Source: JBKBKN01 sp046294625 (lineage in GTDB: Bacteria; Bacteroidota; Bacteroidia; M30B66). Taken from it: a stretch of 64,000 nt of DNA. The position numbers and the translations under genes are program-made. Shown here in pieces: positions 41,541-50,144 of this stretch; the stretch's first letter is position 1; each line of letters begins with the position of its first letter. The stretch spans positions 82,156 through 146,155 of the forward strand of contig JBKBKN010000007.1 of NCBI GenBank assembly GCA_046294625.1, written 5' to 3'. Below the pieces are notes generated by a model that had not been told where the DNA came from, searched no databases, and was given only the letters and a program-made list of their open reading frames with translations.

Positions 41541-43551
41541 AAAAAAAACAACCTATAACATCGGCATCACTAGTATTGGTAGTGGAGTTGGCCAAAGTGC
41601 AGTAAACAGTTGTCGGTTTTCTGACTTGCCCTTTCGACTCATTGGCATGGGTGCCAATCCTATGGCATTCGGCGCTTTTGATTGCGACCTTAGTTTGCAA
41701 TTGCCAGGCATCTATCACCCTGAATACATTGATCGGCTTTTGGAACTGTGCAAAGAGCATCAAGTGCAAATGCTCATTCCGGGATTAGACGACGAACTGC
41801 TCATGATAGCCGCTGCTAAACATCGCTTCGATGCCATCGGATGTCAAACATTGGTTGCATCGGCTGAAATATTAGAATATTGCCGAAATAAGGAAAAAAT
41901 GAGTCTTGAGCTCAACGCGATTGCCGATGTATTTGTAAAAAGTTATGAAAAACAAACATTATTTGATGCTTTTGCAAAGGGCTTAGTGGAATTTCCACTT
42001 ATTGCAAAACCTCGTAGCGGTTTTGCATCAAGGGGAATATTTATTCTTCACTCCGAGAAAGATTTTGATAAGCTCACCGACGATTTGGTGATTCAGGAAA
42101 TTGCCATACCACACCCCGAAGACCCCAATCACAAAGCCTATTTGAAAGGCTTGAATGATGGGAAAATCGTGCAGGTTTCGGAAATCTCCATTCAATATGT
42201 GGTGGGCAAAAATGGTAAATTGCTTGGGAAATGTGCAACCTACAACAAGCTAAACAATGGGGTTCCTATCGAAATGATACCCTACGAAGACCCTGTGATG
42301 TGGCAGCAACTCGACCCCTTAGTTGATTTCTTTATCTCCAAAGGACTTGTAGGACCTATTAACATACAAGGTAGAAAAACACCACGCGGCTATCGTTATT
42401 TCGAGATGAATGCCCGATTTACGGGTATTACAGGATTGCGCGCCTTGATGGGATTCAACGAAGTGGAAGCACTCATCAAAGATTTTTTAAACATTACTCC
42501 CCCTACCCAACTTCAGCTTAACGAGCATCGCTTTGGTATTCGACAAGTGGCCGACCGGATTGTACAGGCAGGCAAATATCCCGAACTCGACGAGCATGCA
42601 TATAGACATGGATACCCAAACTCATATCAAGCCCGCAAAAACATTTTGCTCACCGGCTTTAGCGGTTTCTTAGGCAATTGTATTGCCAAAGAACTGTTAA
42701 GCAATAAGTTGTATAATCTTCTTGCATTGACAAGAGAAGACGCCCCACCACATCTAGATTTGATTGAAGCATTTCCGCAAATCACCTTCTGCAAACGCTC
42801 CGATTTTGAAAACGGATTATTCAACTTCGGGCACATGGATGCATTGATTCACTGCGCATTTGGCCGAACCAAAGACGGCGAAAAGGCCATTGCAGAAAGC
42901 ATGGAATTAACTGCCTGGCTATTTTCAAAAGCAATAAAGCACCAAATTCCGAGCATCATCAACATGAGCTCCCAGGCGGTGTATGGATTAAAGCAAACTC
43001 CTTTGTGGACTGAACAAAATCCGGCAGCACCCGAAACACCCTACGCTGCATCGAAATATGCATCGGAACTCTTGCTGCAACAATTGGCTGCACAAAGTAA
43101 ACAAACACGATTTACATCCCTGCGCCTGTCTGCATTAATAGGCCCTGGGCATGCCATGAAAACACAAGAAATTACAGGAGTGTTTTTGAAAAAGGCCCTT
43201 GTGGGACAAAGTATCAACATCACCGGCGGTAGTCAGAAATTTGATCTGCTCGATGTGCGCGATGCCGCAAAAGCCGTAATCAACTTGCTCGAGCATCCTT
43301 CATCATTCAAACCCATTTACAATGTTGGCTCAGGAAAACAAACCAATATCGTTGAACTGGCTCAAGAAGCTTTAGTTTCAACAGGTATTCAACAGTCCAA
43401 CATTGAACTCACCGAAAATGCAGATCTCAAAATGGATTTTGGCATGGACATTTCGCTCATTTCGCAAGATATTGGATGGAAACCACAAATCTCCCTAAGC
43501 CAAAGTCTTGCCGATATGGCAAAGCAAATAAGTGCAAACGTATTGAAATAA
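41533..43551 (+). CDS. ATP-grasp ligase fused to NAD-dependent sugar epimerase/dehydratase
   Basis: A 672-residue fusion. Residues 1-365 form a carbamoyl-phosphate-synthase-like ATP-grasp module: an N-terminal Rossmann-like part (IGITSIGSGVGQSAVNSC), lid and ATP site FPLIAKPRSGFASRGIFIL, and the metal-binding core PINIQGRKTPRGYRYFEMNARFTG. Residues about 372-672 are an extended short-chain dehydrogenase: NILLTGFSGFLGNCIAKELL, INMSSQAVYG and the YAASK catalytic pair, then GGSQKFDLLDVRDAA. ATP-grasp enzymes join a carboxylate to an amine or thiol; the second half changes a nucleotide sugar. Placed 8 bp into the preceding aminotransferase gene, the pair suggests a sugar made amino and then amide-linked to an acid. 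The product is unknown. Confidence 0.85.
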   Translation: MSEKKTTYNIGITSIGSGVGQSAVNSCRFSDLPFRLIGMGANPMAFGAFDCDLSLQLPGIYHPEYIDRLLELCKEHQVQMLIPGLDDELLMIAAAKHRFDAIGCQTLVASAEILEYCRNKEKMSLELNAIADVFVKSYEKQTLFDAFAKGLVEFPLIAKPRSGFASRGIFILHSEKDFDKLTDDLVIQEIAIPHPEDPNHKAYLKGLNDGKIVQVSEISIQYVVGKNGKLLGKCATYNKLNNGVPIEMIPYEDPVMWQQLDPLVDFFISKGLVGPINIQGRKTPRGYRYFEMNARFTGITGLRALMGFNEVEALIKDFLNITPPTQLQLNEHRFGIRQVADRIVQAGKYPELDEHAYRHGYPNSYQARKNILLTGFSGFLGNCIAKELLSNKLYNLLALTREDAPPHLDLIEAFPQITFCKRSDFENGLFNFGHMDALIHCAFGRTKDGEKAIAESMELTAWLFSKAIKHQIPSIINMSSQAVYGLKQTPLWTEQNPAAPETPYAASKYASELLLQQLAAQSKQTRFTSLRLSALIGPGHAMKTQEITGVFLKKALVGQSINITGGSQKFDLLDVRDAAKAVINLLEHPSSFKPIYNVGSGKQTNIVELAQEALVSTGIQQSNIELTENADLKMDFGMDISLISQDIGWKPQISLSQSLADMAKQISANVLK

Positions 43552-43555
43552 GCAT

Positions 43556-44614
43556 TTGCACACGCTTAAACCCATCAATCAAGTGAAGTATTTTGATCAA
43601 CAGCTTTTCGAAGCGACTTATCGTAAAAAAATCGTTGAAGAATACCCCAATCGTGCTCCTGAAACACCATTGGTGAGTGTGTGCGTGCAAACTTATCAGC
43701 ATCATAAATACATTGCCCAATGTCTTCAAAGCATTGTGGATCAAGTAACCGACTTTGCCTATGAAATCATCGTTGGAGATGATGAATCAAGTGATGGCAC
43801 ACGCGAAATTTGTTTGGAATTTGCACGGAAATACCCTGAGAAAATTCGCCTGATGTTGCACCATAGGGTCAACAACATCATCATTAACGGTGCATTCACC
43901 GGGCGCTATAACCTGATTCATAACTACTTCCATGCCCGAGGCAAATACATTGCCTGGTGCGAAGGCGACGACTACTGGACCGATCCGCTTAAATTGCAAA
44001 AACAAATCCGTTTGCATGAGCAATACCCCGACTGTGTGGCGAGCATTCATAATGCCTTTGTCGATGATGAACAGAATGGTCGTAGTTTGTTTTATGAGTG
44101 GAATAAAGAAAAGAAAGTAGACCCTGAATTTTTATTGGTAGAAGCTATTGCAGGCTTTCCGACTGCGGCAGTTGTTTTCAATAAAATCATAGCCCCCATA
44201 CCAGAATGTTTGTTTCAAATTCGGTCCGCTGATGTGGGAATATCATTTCTATTGCTCAATGTGGGCAGTTTCTATTATCTGCCTGATAACATGTGTGTAT
44301 ATCGCATTCACAGTGGTGGTATCTATTCTGCAAGCCGAGAAAATGCATTGAAATTGAATAAATATGAACAGGAGAATATTCTTTTTGGACAATGCATTTC
44401 ATCAATAGCGAAGCCAAAAGTGATAGCGTTGCTTCAGAAGATGCAATTAAAATCCTGCGAAAAAATGCTTTATAGGGCATTTAGCTTAAAGAATAGGGAA
44501 GCATTTATTGATGCTGCTCAGTTTTATGCTCATCAATTCCCTTGGTGGAAACATCCTAAAAAGTTTCTTTATCTGATTAAAACAAAATTGAAGTTCCAAC
44601 TAAATAAAAATTGA
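43556..44614 (+). CDS. Family 2 glycosyltransferase
   Basis: A 352-residue GT-A fold transferase. The core has TPLVSVCVQTYQHHKYIAQCLQSI, the nucleotide-sugar motif EIIVGDDESSDGTREIC and the metal motif WCEGDDYWTDPLKLQKQ, with PSAAVVF-like and YRIHSGG elements later. No signal or membrane segment, so it acts at the inner face of the cytoplasmic membrane in repeat-unit assembly. The start appears to be TTG at 43556, 4 bp after the ATP-grasp/epimerase stop; no ATG exists before the conserved core. Sugar donor and acceptor cannot be predicted. Confidence 0.88.
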   Translation: MHTLKPINQVKYFDQQLFEATYRKKIVEEYPNRAPETPLVSVCVQTYQHHKYIAQCLQSIVDQVTDFAYEIIVGDDESSDGTREICLEFARKYPEKIRLMLHHRVNNIIINGAFTGRYNLIHNYFHARGKYIAWCEGDDYWTDPLKLQKQIRLHEQYPDCVASIHNAFVDDEQNGRSLFYEWNKEKKVDPEFLLVEAIAGFPTAAVVFNKIIAPIPECLFQIRSADVGISFLLLNVGSFYYLPDNMCVYRIHSGGIYSASRENALKLNKYEQENILFGQCISSIAKPKVIALLQKMQLKSCEKMLYRAFSLKNREAFIDAAQFYAHQFPWWKHPKKFLYLIKTKLKFQLNKN

Positions 44615-44679
44615 TTGATGAAACGCATGAACTATACACTCCAATGGATATGATAGTCTTTGTACCAATTCTCATTTCG

Positions 44680-44702
44680 CCAAAAACTAACAGCCAACTT
44701 CA
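44680..44702 (+). repeat. Remnant of GCCAA-family repeat
   Basis: CGCCAAAAACTAACAGCCAA just upstream of the second GT2 gene. The same words fill the gaps before pseF, at 36731 and before wzt. It may have displaced the original start of the next gene. Confidence 0.5.
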
Positions 44703-44712
44703 TTAAATCTAA

Positions 44713-45618
44713 TCCCCTCTGTCACCCTTTTTCTCCATCATTATACCGGTGTATAATAGGGGCTATATTTTGGCCAAAGCAATAGAGTCGTGCCTAGCAC
44801 AAAGCTTCACCGATTTTGAGCTGATTGTGGTGGACGATTGCTCCACAGACCACTCCGTGGATGTAGTCCGCTCGTTCAGCGACCCGCGTATCAAGGTGAT
44901 GGTGAATCCACAAAACCAGGAGCGATGCGCCACTCGCAACAATGGCATCAAAGCTGCCCGAGGGCAATACATTTGCTTTCTCGATTCCGACGATTATTTC
45001 TTCGACTACCATCTTAGTGGCATTTATCAAGAACTCGAAAAAAGAAATTTCCCTGAAAAGCTCTTTTTTGTAGATGCCTGGAATCATGACTTTGACGGCA
45101 AGATCTCCGAACGGTTCAGCCCTAAAATCAAGGAAATGAACCCCTATGCCTATTTCATGATTTATACGGTGAACCCTCCCCGATGGGCTGTTCATCGTTC
45201 GGTATTTGATAAGCAGCTTTTCGATGAGCAAGTCACCATTGCCGAAGACATGGATTTTTGTCTACGTGCTTTAGCCAAAGGCATTGAAATTGAGCAACTC
45301 CCCCTGCGGTCAGTGGTCTATGTGGCTTCGCCCGACAATTTCATGCACAGCGACCCGAAAAAAGGATTGAAGTTGCTGCACTTCCAACATATCATCTTCG
45401 CCAAACCCGAAATCAAACCACACATTCCGGGAAAAGTAAAGCGTCGTTTGTTGGCCGTATCACATTATCATGCAGCAGTATATTGCCATCAGCAAAAACA
45501 ATATGGCCCCTTTTTTAAACATGCTTTGAACTCGCTTTGGCTTAACTTCAAAGGTCATGATAAAAACACCCGCAAAGATTTGTTTGTACTCATGGCCAAA
45601 GCAATTTTCAAGCGATAA
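44713..45618 (+). CDS. Family 2 glycosyltransferase, start unclear
   Basis: A GT-A glycosyltransferase of about 295 residues. The core begins FSIIIPVYNRGYILAKAIESCL, then FELIVVDDCSTDHSVDVV, GIKAARGQYICFLDSDDYFFDY, and EDMDFCLRALAKG. The conserved FSIIIPVYN is upstream of the first possible GTG (44749), so the true start must be earlier, but the frame is closed by a stop at 44710-44712 and contains no ATG, GTG or TTG before the core. CTG at 44719 or an ATT/ATC start is the only in-frame option; otherwise the 5' end has been damaged by the repeat remnant just upstream. Donor unknown. Confidence 0.8.
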   Translation, partial: SPLSPFFSIIIPVYNRGYILAKAIESCLAQSFTDFELIVVDDCSTDHSVDVVRSFSDPRIKVMVNPQNQERCATRNNGIKAARGQYICFLDSDDYFFDYHLSGIYQELEKRNFPEKLFFVDAWNHDFDGKISERFSPKIKEMNPYAYFMIYTVNPPRWAVHRSVFDKQLFDEQVTIAEDMDFCLRALAKGIEIEQLPLRSVVYVASPDNFMHSDPKKGLKLLHFQHIIFAKPEIKPHIPGKVKRRLLAVSHYHAAVYCHQQKQYGPFFKHALNSLWLNFKGHDKNTRKDLFVLMAKAIFKR

Positions 45619-45642
45619 TTCCATTCATTTCGACAAAAAGCA

Positions 45643-46374
45643 ATGTCATCAACGGTAACACAGGAAGCATTTTATGAAGCCCTTCAAGAGCATTTGCATA
45701 AGCAAAATGTAGGTAAAGGAGCAGAATATGACCGCGAAGATTATATCGAATTTCACAAAAATCGCTATTGGCTGAGCTATCGGCACATTCTGCCACTTTT
45801 ACAACCGGGTGTTAAAGTTCTGGAATTGGGCGAGCCGGGGCCTTTCACTTATGTGTTGGGCAAGTTTCATCCAAAACTTCAGCTTGCTTACGCAGAAGAA
45901 GATCTGCGCTATGGTATTTCGTTCGGCGAAAACACCTTCGATTTGGTACTCAACATGGAGGTGATTGAACACATCAAAGACCTCAACGAAGCGCCTATGG
46001 ATTGGGTAGACATGTCTGGCTTGAAAAATTTTATTCGTGAGATTCAAAGAGTATTGAAGCCCAATGGGAAAATGTTTATCTCTACCCCCAACTCATTGAG
46101 CTACAACAACATGAATCTATTCTTCAACCAAGAAGCCGCCTGGATGTGGTATGGACATTTCAAAGAATTTACCGTACCAGACCTATGCCGCCATATAGCT
46201 GATGGTGGTTTAAAAATAGACATGGTAAAAACACTCAATGTGTGGCCGCAGCGCTATGAGCATCGCTACACGCAACTCATTATCTTAATCGACCGCATCA
46301 AAAAGTGGCTTCGTTTCAAAAGCATGAAAAACCACTGGCGCGGTGATTCTATCTTTATGATTTGTTCAAAATAA
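45643..46374 (+). CDS. Class I SAM-dependent methyltransferase
   Basis: A 243-residue protein with the SAM-binding motif VKVLELGEPGPFTYVLGKF, the NTFDLVLNMEVIEHI motif (post II region), and EIQRVLKPNGKMFISTPNSLSY typical of the ubiE/Methyltransf_11 fold. The sequence HIKDLNEAPMDWVD between motifs is not standard. It follows the second GT2 gene by 24 bp in the glycan locus, so methylation of a sugar or of a glycan end is likely; a Wzt with a terminal-recognition domain would be compatible with a capping methyl group. The acceptor is unproven. Confidence 0.85.
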   Translation: MSSTVTQEAFYEALQEHLHKQNVGKGAEYDREDYIEFHKNRYWLSYRHILPLLQPGVKVLELGEPGPFTYVLGKFHPKLQLAYAEEDLRYGISFGENTFDLVLNMEVIEHIKDLNEAPMDWVDMSGLKNFIREIQRVLKPNGKMFISTPNSLSYNNMNLFFNQEAAWMWYGHFKEFTVPDLCRHIADGGLKIDMVKTLNVWPQRYEHRYTQLIILIDRIKKWLRFKSMKNHWRGDSIFMICSK

Positions 46375-46483
46375 TAGTATGACCTAATCTTAGATTTGAC
46401 TAAGAATAAGATGCCGCTGAATTGAGTAATACAACAAACGAGATTTTTAGTCATAAAACAAACTTAGTCTTTCACGCTCATAC

Positions 46484-47278
46484 ATGTCACTCTACTTCCA
46501 CGGCAAAGCCGATATTAAATTTCAGCATCAATACTTTGTTACACGCGATTACATCATCCCCTTCATCGAAAAGGTATATCCACTCACACGCGAAACCGAA
46601 GTACTAGAAATCGGCTGTGGCGAAGGAGGGGTGCTTATGGCTTTTGCAGAGCGCGGATGCTACTGTCACGGCATTGACCTTTCGAACTCCAAAATCGAAG
46701 CCGGCAAACAAATTTTTGTTGACAATCAATTGCAAACCCATGTAAAATTAGATGTAGCCAATATCTACGACGATGATTTTCATGTATTTGCCGCCGGCAG
46801 ATTTGACTTGATTGTGCTCAAAGACACCATTGAGCACATTCCTAATCAAGAGCAAGCAATGATAAGACTCAAGGAATTTCTTAAACCCGGTGGTGCCATA
46901 TTTTTTGCTTTTCCTCCATGGCGCATGCCGTTTGGTGGTCATCAGCAGATTTGCAATACCAAATTAGGGAAGCTTCCGTGGATTCATTTGCTACCAAGAA
47001 ACCTATACAAATCCTTGATGAAAAAAGCAGGAGAGTCCGATGCCACCATCAAAGAATTATTAGAGATTTACGATACCCGCATTTCCATTGGCCGTTTCGA
47101 GTCCATTGCACGCAAGCTCGGCTACAATCCCCTTCGCCGTCGGCACTATTTGATGAACCCCATTTACCGTTACAAATTCAAAAGAACTCCAAGAGAGCAA
47201 AACAAGATTTTGTCCAATATTCCTTGGCTGCGCGATTTCTTTACCACTTCCGTTTACTATTTATTGCAGCCCAAATAA
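46484..47278 (+). CDS. Class I SAM-dependent methyltransferase, last gene of the glycan locus
   Basis: A 264-residue methyltransferase with motif I VLEIGCGEGGVLMAFAERG, acidic tip GIDLSNSKIEAGK, FDLIVLKDTIEHIP, and RLKEFLKPGGAIFFAFPPWRMPFGGHQQ. The C-terminal part (SIGRFESIARKLGY, then RYKFKRTPRE) is basic and may bind membranes or substrate. It lies 110 bp after the previous gene, without the repeats that separate earlier blocks. No terminator is obvious. The substrate is probably the same surface glycan, inferred only from position. Confidence 0.85.
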   Translation: MSLYFHGKADIKFQHQYFVTRDYIIPFIEKVYPLTRETEVLEIGCGEGGVLMAFAERGCYCHGIDLSNSKIEAGKQIFVDNQLQTHVKLDVANIYDDDFHVFAAGRFDLIVLKDTIEHIPNQEQAMIRLKEFLKPGGAIFFAFPPWRMPFGGHQQICNTKLGKLPWIHLLPRNLYKSLMKKAGESDATIKELLEIYDTRISIGRFESIARKLGYNPLRRRHYLMNPIYRYKFKRTPREQNKILSNIPWLRDFFTTSVYYLLQPK

Positions 47279-47340
47279 ATCCTTCCCCTCCACAGCTATA
47301 CACACCAATTCACACCCATTCACCAAATAGCAAACGAAAC

Positions 47341-47472
47341 ACATAGGGGGTGAAATGAGTATAAGAAATCATAACATACCATCTGAACCCCTTAGGGGTG
47401 CTACATCGGTAGAAGGTGAAACATCGGTAAAAAACCATCCAATATTCCATTTAAAACCCGAAGGGGTGACAG
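47341..47472. repeat. Bacteroidota REP-like intergenic repeat
   Basis: Three GGGGTG cores: after CATAGG near 47345, in CCCCTTAGGGG at 47388-47398, and in CCCGAAGGGGTGAC near 47457. A direct repeat ACATCGGTA lies at 47403-47411 and 47421-47429. The combination of CCCC(TTA/GAA)GGGG and CATATCGGTAGAA-like words looks like a widespread intergenic repeat of Bacteroidota genomes known to me only by appearance. It closes the glycan locus, between convergent genes. Confidence 0.5.
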
Positions 47473-47525
47473 GATTCTAAAATATAGTGAATATCATTTT
47501 TACAATCCCATCGTGTAATCGTCCA

Positions 47526-48428
47526 TCATTTCTCCAGAACCCTTTTCTTTTCCCCTCGAACGGTTGTCAGATAAATCCCAGCAAAAACCAAAATCGCCGA
47601 AATCAGCTTCTCCAAATCCAAACGATCCTTTCCCCAACCAATAGCTACTAAGGATGCAAATAAAGGCTGCAGATAAATATAAACACTCACCACTGAAGGG
47701 CTTAACTTCGACAGCCCGTAAGAATTAAATAAATAGGCGAGATACGTGGTTCCCACCACAATAAATACCACTGCAAGCCAAATCTCCACTGGCATTCCCC
47801 CCCAATTGACCATTTGCATTTCTGACCAACCAAAAGGAAGCACATAAAGCAATCCAAAAGAAAACACAATCAGCATAACTGTACCGGGTTTATACTTTTG
47901 CATGAGCGGCTGCACAATCACGAGATAAACAGCATAAGAAGCTGCATTGATCAAAATAAAGAGATTGCCAATCGTGTGCGATTCGCTAATCGAAAAATCC
48001 TTTTGTTGTAAAATAAGAATCAAAGCCCCCGAAAGCGCAAGAAAAATCCCAGCGAGTTTATTCCAGCTGATTTTTTGCCCTGCAATGACAGCTGCTGCAA
48101 TGAGCACCATCACCGGATTGGCGGTGAGGATAATAGCCGCTTCAATAGGTGAAGTCATACTAAGACCCTTGAAAAACATCAATTGATTGATGGCTACGCC
48201 TGTCAGGCCGCAAAGGGCGAAAAGCTTTAAATCTTCACGGTGAATCTTTTCACGTTTCCAGATCGAAAAAATCACCGCAAAAAGAAACAATGCGCCAAGC
48301 ACCCGAATCAGAATAAATCCAAATGGCTGGATATAATCCGGCATCACCTCTTTGGCGATAGAATAGTTGGCTCCATAAATCAAATTAGCCGCAAATAAAG
48401 AAAGATGCGCCTTTAAATTGTCCGACAT
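47526..48428 (-). CDS. EamA (DMT superfamily) transporter
   Basis: A 300-residue integral membrane protein with ten predicted helices in two EamA repeats. The first repeat begins NLIYGANYSIAKEVMPDYIQPF and ends in the IFLALSGALILILQ helix. The second has NLFILINAASYAVYLVIVQPLM, and VSVYIYLQPLFASLVAIGWG near the end. Such proteins move small metabolites (amino acids, nucleosides, sugars) across the inner membrane; the substrate is not predictable. It converges with the glycan locus and diverges from purD across 69 bp. Confidence 0.9.
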   Translation of the reverse strand: MSDNLKAHLSLFAANLIYGANYSIAKEVMPDYIQPFGFILIRVLGALFLFAVIFSIWKREKIHREDLKLFALCGLTGVAINQLMFFKGLSMTSPIEAAIILTANPVMVLIAAAVIAGQKISWNKLAGIFLALSGALILILQQKDFSISESHTIGNLFILINAASYAVYLVIVQPLMQKYKPGTVMLIVFSFGLLYVLPFGWSEMQMVNWGGMPVEIWLAVVFIVVGTTYLAYLFNSYGLSKLSPSVVSVYIYLQPLFASLVAIGWGKDRLDLEKLISAILVFAGIYLTTVRGEKKRVLEK

Positions 48429-48485
48429 GCAGATGCAAAATTAGGAGAGAACTACATTGCTGGTCTGTCGATTACTGAGGATTTT

Positions 48486-48493
48486 TACCTTTG
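48486..48493 (+). promoter_or_regulatory. -7 box immediately before purD (leaderless candidate)
   Basis: TACCTTTG fits TAnnTTTG and ends 4 bases before the purD ATG. The upstream -33 element is poor (TCTG at 48464-48467, 18-bp spacing). If used, the transcript would start at or near the ATG. Confidence 0.45.
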
Positions 48494-48497
48494 CTAA

Positions 48498-49778
48498 ATG
48501 AATGTACTCTTACTAGGTTCAGGTGGGCGAGAGCATGCCCTTGCCTGGAAAATCAGCCAAAGTGACTTGCTTACCCATCTTTACATTGCACCGGGCAATG
48601 CCGGAACGGCCTACACCGGCGAAAATATTGATCTGGATATCACTGATTTTGAGCAGGTAGCTCAGGCTAGTTTGCGCTTACAAATCGATCTGTTGGTGGT
48701 AGGACCTGAAGAACCTTTGGTTAACGGCATCACAGATTTTTTTGAGTCGGATGCACGTCTAATGCATATTCAGGTGATAGGGCCAATGAAAACAGGCGCT
48801 TTGCTCGAAGGCAGTAAAGATTTTGCCAAGGCCTTCATGCAAAGGCATCAAATCCCTACCGCTGCCTATAAAACCATAACTCTGGCAAATATTCAAGAAG
48901 CGGATTCCTTTATCGAGACTTTACCTTCACCTTATGTATTAAAGGCCGATGGCTTGGCCGCCGGCAAGGGGGTATTAATCATACCGCAAGCTGAAAAGGC
49001 AAAGGCTGCACTTAGAGAAATTCTGGATGGAAAATTTGGTAAGGCCGGCGATAAGGTGGTGATTGAAGAGTTTATACAAGGCATTGAAGTTTCCGTGTTT
49101 GTTCTCACGGATGGTAAAAACTATATTCTATTGCCCGAGGCCAAAGACTATAAAAGAGTAGGCGAAGGCGATGCCGGACTGAATACCGGAGGCATGGGTG
49201 CCGTATCGCCAGTTCCCTTTATGAGTCCCGAACTCATGCTTCAGATTGAAAAAAGCATTATTCAACCTACAATCAAAGGGCTCAAGGAAGAAAACATCAG
49301 CTATAGGGGTTTCATCTTTTTCGGGTTGATGATTTCCGAAGATAAGCCTTTTGTGATTGAATACAACTGCCGCATGGGCGACCCGGAAACCGAAGTGGTG
49401 ATGCCTCGATTAGAAAACGATTTGCTCGAACTTTTCCGCGCTGTGCATGATGGCACGCTGGCTCATCACACGGCTCATATTGATGAATATGCGGCTGCAA
49501 CGGTGATGGTTGTTTCTGGTGGTTATCCAGAAGAATATGAGAAAGGAAAGGAAATTGCAGGTCTTAATGAAGATTTCGAAGGACTTGTTTTTCATGCCGG
49601 AACCAAAATCGATGAAGATGGAAAAGTAATCACCAACGGAGGTCGTGTGATGGCATTTACTGGAATGGGAGAACACCTAGAAGAAGCAGTAAAAGTCTGC
49701 TACAGAGATATACACCGCATTTGTTATGACAATATCTATTATCGAAGAGATATTGGCAAAGACCTGATGGCTATGTGA
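48498..49778 (+). CDS. purD: Phosphoribosylamine-glycine ligase (GAR synthetase)
   Basis: A 426-residue ATP-grasp enzyme of purine synthesis joining phosphoribosylamine and glycine. It has the invariant N-terminus MNVLLLGSGGREHALAWKI, LLVVGPEEPLVNGI, LKADGLAAGKGVLI, EEFIQGIEVSVFVLTDG, GGMGAVSPVPF, EYNCRMGDPETEVVMPRL and the C-terminal GGRVMAFTG. Length is standard (420-430). It stands alone, ending in an 8-bp overlap with the convergent Rieske gene. Confidence 0.96.
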   Translation: MNVLLLGSGGREHALAWKISQSDLLTHLYIAPGNAGTAYTGENIDLDITDFEQVAQASLRLQIDLLVVGPEEPLVNGITDFFESDARLMHIQVIGPMKTGALLEGSKDFAKAFMQRHQIPTAAYKTITLANIQEADSFIETLPSPYVLKADGLAAGKGVLIIPQAEKAKAALREILDGKFGKAGDKVVIEEFIQGIEVSVFVLTDGKNYILLPEAKDYKRVGEGDAGLNTGGMGAVSPVPFMSPELMLQIEKSIIQPTIKGLKEENISYRGFIFFGLMISEDKPFVIEYNCRMGDPETEVVMPRLENDLLELFRAVHDGTLAHHTAHIDEYAAATVMVVSGGYPEEYEKGKEIAGLNEDFEGLVFHAGTKIDEDGKVITNGGRVMAFTGMGEHLEEAVKVCYRDIHRICYDNIYYRRDIGKDLMAM

Positions 49779-50142
49779 ACCAGCCTAACCATCCACGCTT
49801 TCGTTTGGGAATGCCAATATAAATTTTGTCATTTTCGACTTTTGCAGCAAATATTTTCAATACATCGCACATGCCATTGCGCTCGCGTCCGTTGCTCAAG
49901 TGAAAAGCATAGCGGTGCCAAGGACAAATAAAGTATCCATCTTCACACTTCCCTTTATGAAGCGGAACACCCTGATGCGGACATTTGTCTTCAAAGGCAT
50001 AAAATGTTGATCCCTGCCGGGTGAGACAAACCACTTGATCTTCCACCTCCACCCTAATTGCTCGTCCTTCAGGAATAAGCGCAATAGCTTTTTCTGTTGA
50101 TGAAAATACCAAGTACCAGTTATATTCGATTGATGTACTCAT
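49771..50142 (-). CDS. Rieske [2Fe-2S] domain protein
   Basis: A 123-residue single-domain protein. Ligand motifs are CPHQGVPL and, 15 residues later, CPWHRYAFHL, matching CxH(15-17)CxxH of Rieske ferredoxins, with one Cys and one His per motif. The small size fits ferredoxin-type electron carriers of oxygenases or nitrite-reductase small-subunit-like proteins rather than bc1-type Rieske proteins, which have membrane anchors. It follows the lipid kinase gene by 2 bp, and overlaps purD's 3' end by 8 bp on the other strand. Redox partner unknown. Confidence 0.88.
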   Translation of the reverse strand: MSTSIEYNWYLVFSSTEKAIALIPEGRAIRVEVEDQVVCLTRQGSTFYAFEDKCPHQGVPLHKGKCEDGYFICPWHRYAFHLSNGRERNGMCDVLKIFAAKVENDKIYIGIPKRKRGWLGWFT

Positions 50143-50144
50143 CC

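Noticed and set aside
44749..44751. GTG as the start of the second GT2 gene
   Set aside because: It would remove the conserved FSIIIP strand of the GT-A fold that is encoded just upstream.
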